DNA from: Treponema sp. UBA4328
GTDB lineage: Bacteria > Spirochaetota > Spirochaetia > Treponematales > Treponemataceae
DNA: 14,248 nt
Direction: 5' to 3'
NCBI GenBank assembly: GCA_002394465.1
Contig: DGTU01000082.1
Span: 1-14,248, forward strand
Shown here: one piece after another, positions 13,002-14,248 of the stretch
How the letters are laid out: every line of letters begins with the position of its first letter
Position numbering within the stretch: the first letter of the stretch is position 1
The notes under the pieces: model-generated
What the model saw: the letters and a program-made list of their open reading frames with translations, nothing else
Databases searched by the model: none
What the model was told of the DNA's origin: nothing
Position numbers and translations under genes: made by a program

Positions 13002-14248
13002 TTAGTTTTCTTCTTTCATTGCTTCCATTGCAAGCGATTCAGCCTCACTTGCTTCGTCAGCAGAATGCAGGTAATCACAGTCAGGATTGATGCAAGACTT
13101 GTAGTTGCCGTTTTTCTTATCGAATTTTTCAACGAGGAACCAGCCGCACTTAGGACAGTACTGGTTTTCGAGCGGCTTAAAGTGGCTGATAAAGCTGCAC
13201 TTAGGATAATTCGTACATCCGTAGAATTCCTTGCCGCGTCCCTTTGTCTTTCTTGTTACGATTTCACCGTCACATCCTTCAACAGGACATTTTGCAAGCG
13301 GAATAGACTTGGTATTGTGGCACTCAGGGAATCCTGAACATGCCAGGAAGAATCCGAAGCGTCCGAGCTTTTTCATCATCGGCTTTCCGCACTTTTCACA
13401 GATTTTGTCTGTAGGTTCATCAAGGAATCCCTTTACGCTTTCAACAGAATCTTCAACTTCACCGCAGCGTTTGATGAAAGGATCGTAAAAATCCCTGATC
13501 ATATTGTTCCATACGATTTTATCCTGTTCGACAGCATCAAGCTGGTTTTCAACGTCGGCAGTAAAATGCTCATTGATTACATCCGGGAACGCTTCAACAA
13601 GAATCTTGCAGATCATTTTACCGAGCAGTGTCGGAACAAGCTGTCTGTTTGACCGGGTAACATAGTACCTGTCCAGAAGAACAGAAATAATCGGAGCATA
13701 TGTTGACGGGCGTCCGATTCCTTTTTCTTCAAGCATTTTTACGATGCTCGCATCAGTATATCTTGCAGGTCCCTGGGTAAAATGCTGTTCCGGATAGAAT
13801 TTATGTGCACTGTCAAGGATTTCGTCCTTTTCAAGTGCAGGCAGTTTTCCCGTAACTTCTTCCTTTGAAGAAAGAAGCTTGACTACATTATAGAATCCCT
13901 TTTCAACGAGACGGCTTGCACTTACACGGAACAGGGCGTCTCCGCTTGAAATATCAACGCTTGTAGTTCTTGTCTTTGCATTGCCCATCTGACAGCTTAC
14001 GAATTTTTCCCAGATTAACTGATACAGCCTGAGCTGGTCACGTGAAAGATATTCCTTAACGTAATCCGGAGTATATTTAGGATATGTAGGCCTGATACAT
14101 TCATGGGCATCCTGTGCACTCTTTCCGACTGCATACGAAAGCGGTTCAGCAGGAAGGTCTTCAGGATAGTTTTCCTTAATCCATTCACGTACTTCATCAA
14201 GTGCACTCTGTGCAATACGTACGGAGTCAGTACGCATGTAAGTAATAA
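13002..14248 (-). CDS. topA: DNA topoisomerase I (type IA), C-terminal part; 5' end outside window
   Basis: It relaxes negative supercoils through a transient 5'-phosphotyrosine bond. The frame runs off the window edge, so the gene is partial. The edge codons read I-T-Y-M-R-T-D-S: this is the active-site motif, with the catalytic Tyr codon at 14238-14240. The ATG at 14235-14237 is therefore internal. Seen further on: SAQDAHECIRPT, MLEEKGIGRPSTYAPII, FTADVENQLD, then three C-terminal four-cysteine zinc ribbons (CEKCGK...CSGFPEC; CPVEGC...CTNYPKC; CPKCGW...CINPDC). The protein ends in an acidic tail. The missing part, roughly the first 300 residues, holds the Toprim domain. It is the most upstream visible gene of the operon with xer, hslV and hslU. 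Codon use is GCA- and GAA-rich like its neighbours. Confidence 0.96.
   Translation of the reverse strand, partial: ITYMRTDSVRIAQSALDEVREWIKENYPEDLPAEPLSYAVGKSAQDAHECIRPTYPKYTPDYVKEYLSRDQLRLYQLIWEKFVSCQMGNAKTRTTSVDISSGDALFRVSASRLVEKGFYNVVKLLSSKEEVTGKLPALEKDEILDSAHKFYPEQHFTQGPARYTDASIVKMLEEKGIGRPSTYAPIISVLLDRYYVTRSNRQLVPTLLGKMICKILVEAFPDVINEHFTADVENQLDAVEQDKIVWNNMIRDFYDPFIKRCGEVEDSVESVKGFLDEPTDKICEKCGKPMMKKLGRFGFFLACSGFPECHNTKSIPLAKCPVEGCDGEIVTRKTKGRGKEFYGCTNYPKCSFISHFKPLENQYCPKCGWFLVEKFDKKNGNYKSCINPDCDYLHSADEASEAESLAMEAMKEEN

Overview
The window reads as two different bacterial genomes joined inside one gene. Positions 1 to about 4,600 have high GC at third codon positions (for example 37 of 60 bases are G/C in 601-660), with alanine written mostly GCC or GCG. 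The gene content there (phosphohexomutase, RmlA, a GT4 glycosyltransferase, a small Cys-rich protein and most of ilvD) suggests an anaerobic, rumen- or gut-type Clostridia member; that taxonomic call is soft. From about 4,660 to the end the DNA is AT-richer (26 of 60 in 8401-8460, 17 of 60 in 5101-5160), with alanine as GCA, GCC or GCT and many AAA and GAA codons. Its genes (long ankyrin-repeat lipoprotein, Bax-inhibitor-family membrane protein, hslU, hslV, a Xer recombinase and topA) look like a gut or rumen Treponema-type spirochaete.

Layout, left part: the 3' end of a phosphoglucomutase/phosphomannomutase gene and rfbA (rmlA) form a plus-strand pair that makes and activates hexose phosphates for cell-surface glycans. 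They end at a bidirectional terminator shared with a convergent GT4 glycosyltransferase gene. Further right, also on the minus strand, are a 104-residue Cys-rich protein of unknown function with its own hairpin terminator, and ilvD (dihydroxy-acid dehydratase, branched-chain amino acid synthesis).

Layout, right part: ilvD has a recognisable sigma-70-type promoter at 5046-5074. Upstream of it lies a 397-residue uncharacterised protein with a PD-(D/E)XK-nuclease-like motif arrangement, 12 bases downstream of a BI-1/YbhL-type membrane protein gene. Divergent from that pair is a 931-residue lipoprotein made almost entirely of about 26 ankyrin repeats arranged in a roughly 98-residue higher-order period. 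A bidirectional terminator separates it from the convergent operon topA - xer - hslV - hslU (minus strand, transcribed leftwards). The topA gene is cut by the window edge just before the catalytic-tyrosine motif. The four operon genes are packed with gaps of 9, 19 and 0 bases.

The most important observation is the codon-usage switch inside an intact ilvD reading frame, between about codons 117 and 132 (4609-4656). The simplest reading is a metagenome assembly chimera through a conserved stretch of ilvD; a real recombination event is the alternative. No CRISPR array, tRNA, rRNA, insertion sequence or phage gene was seen. No complete undescribed system is evident; the best candidates for something new are the nuclease-like protein and the ankyrin lipoprotein.
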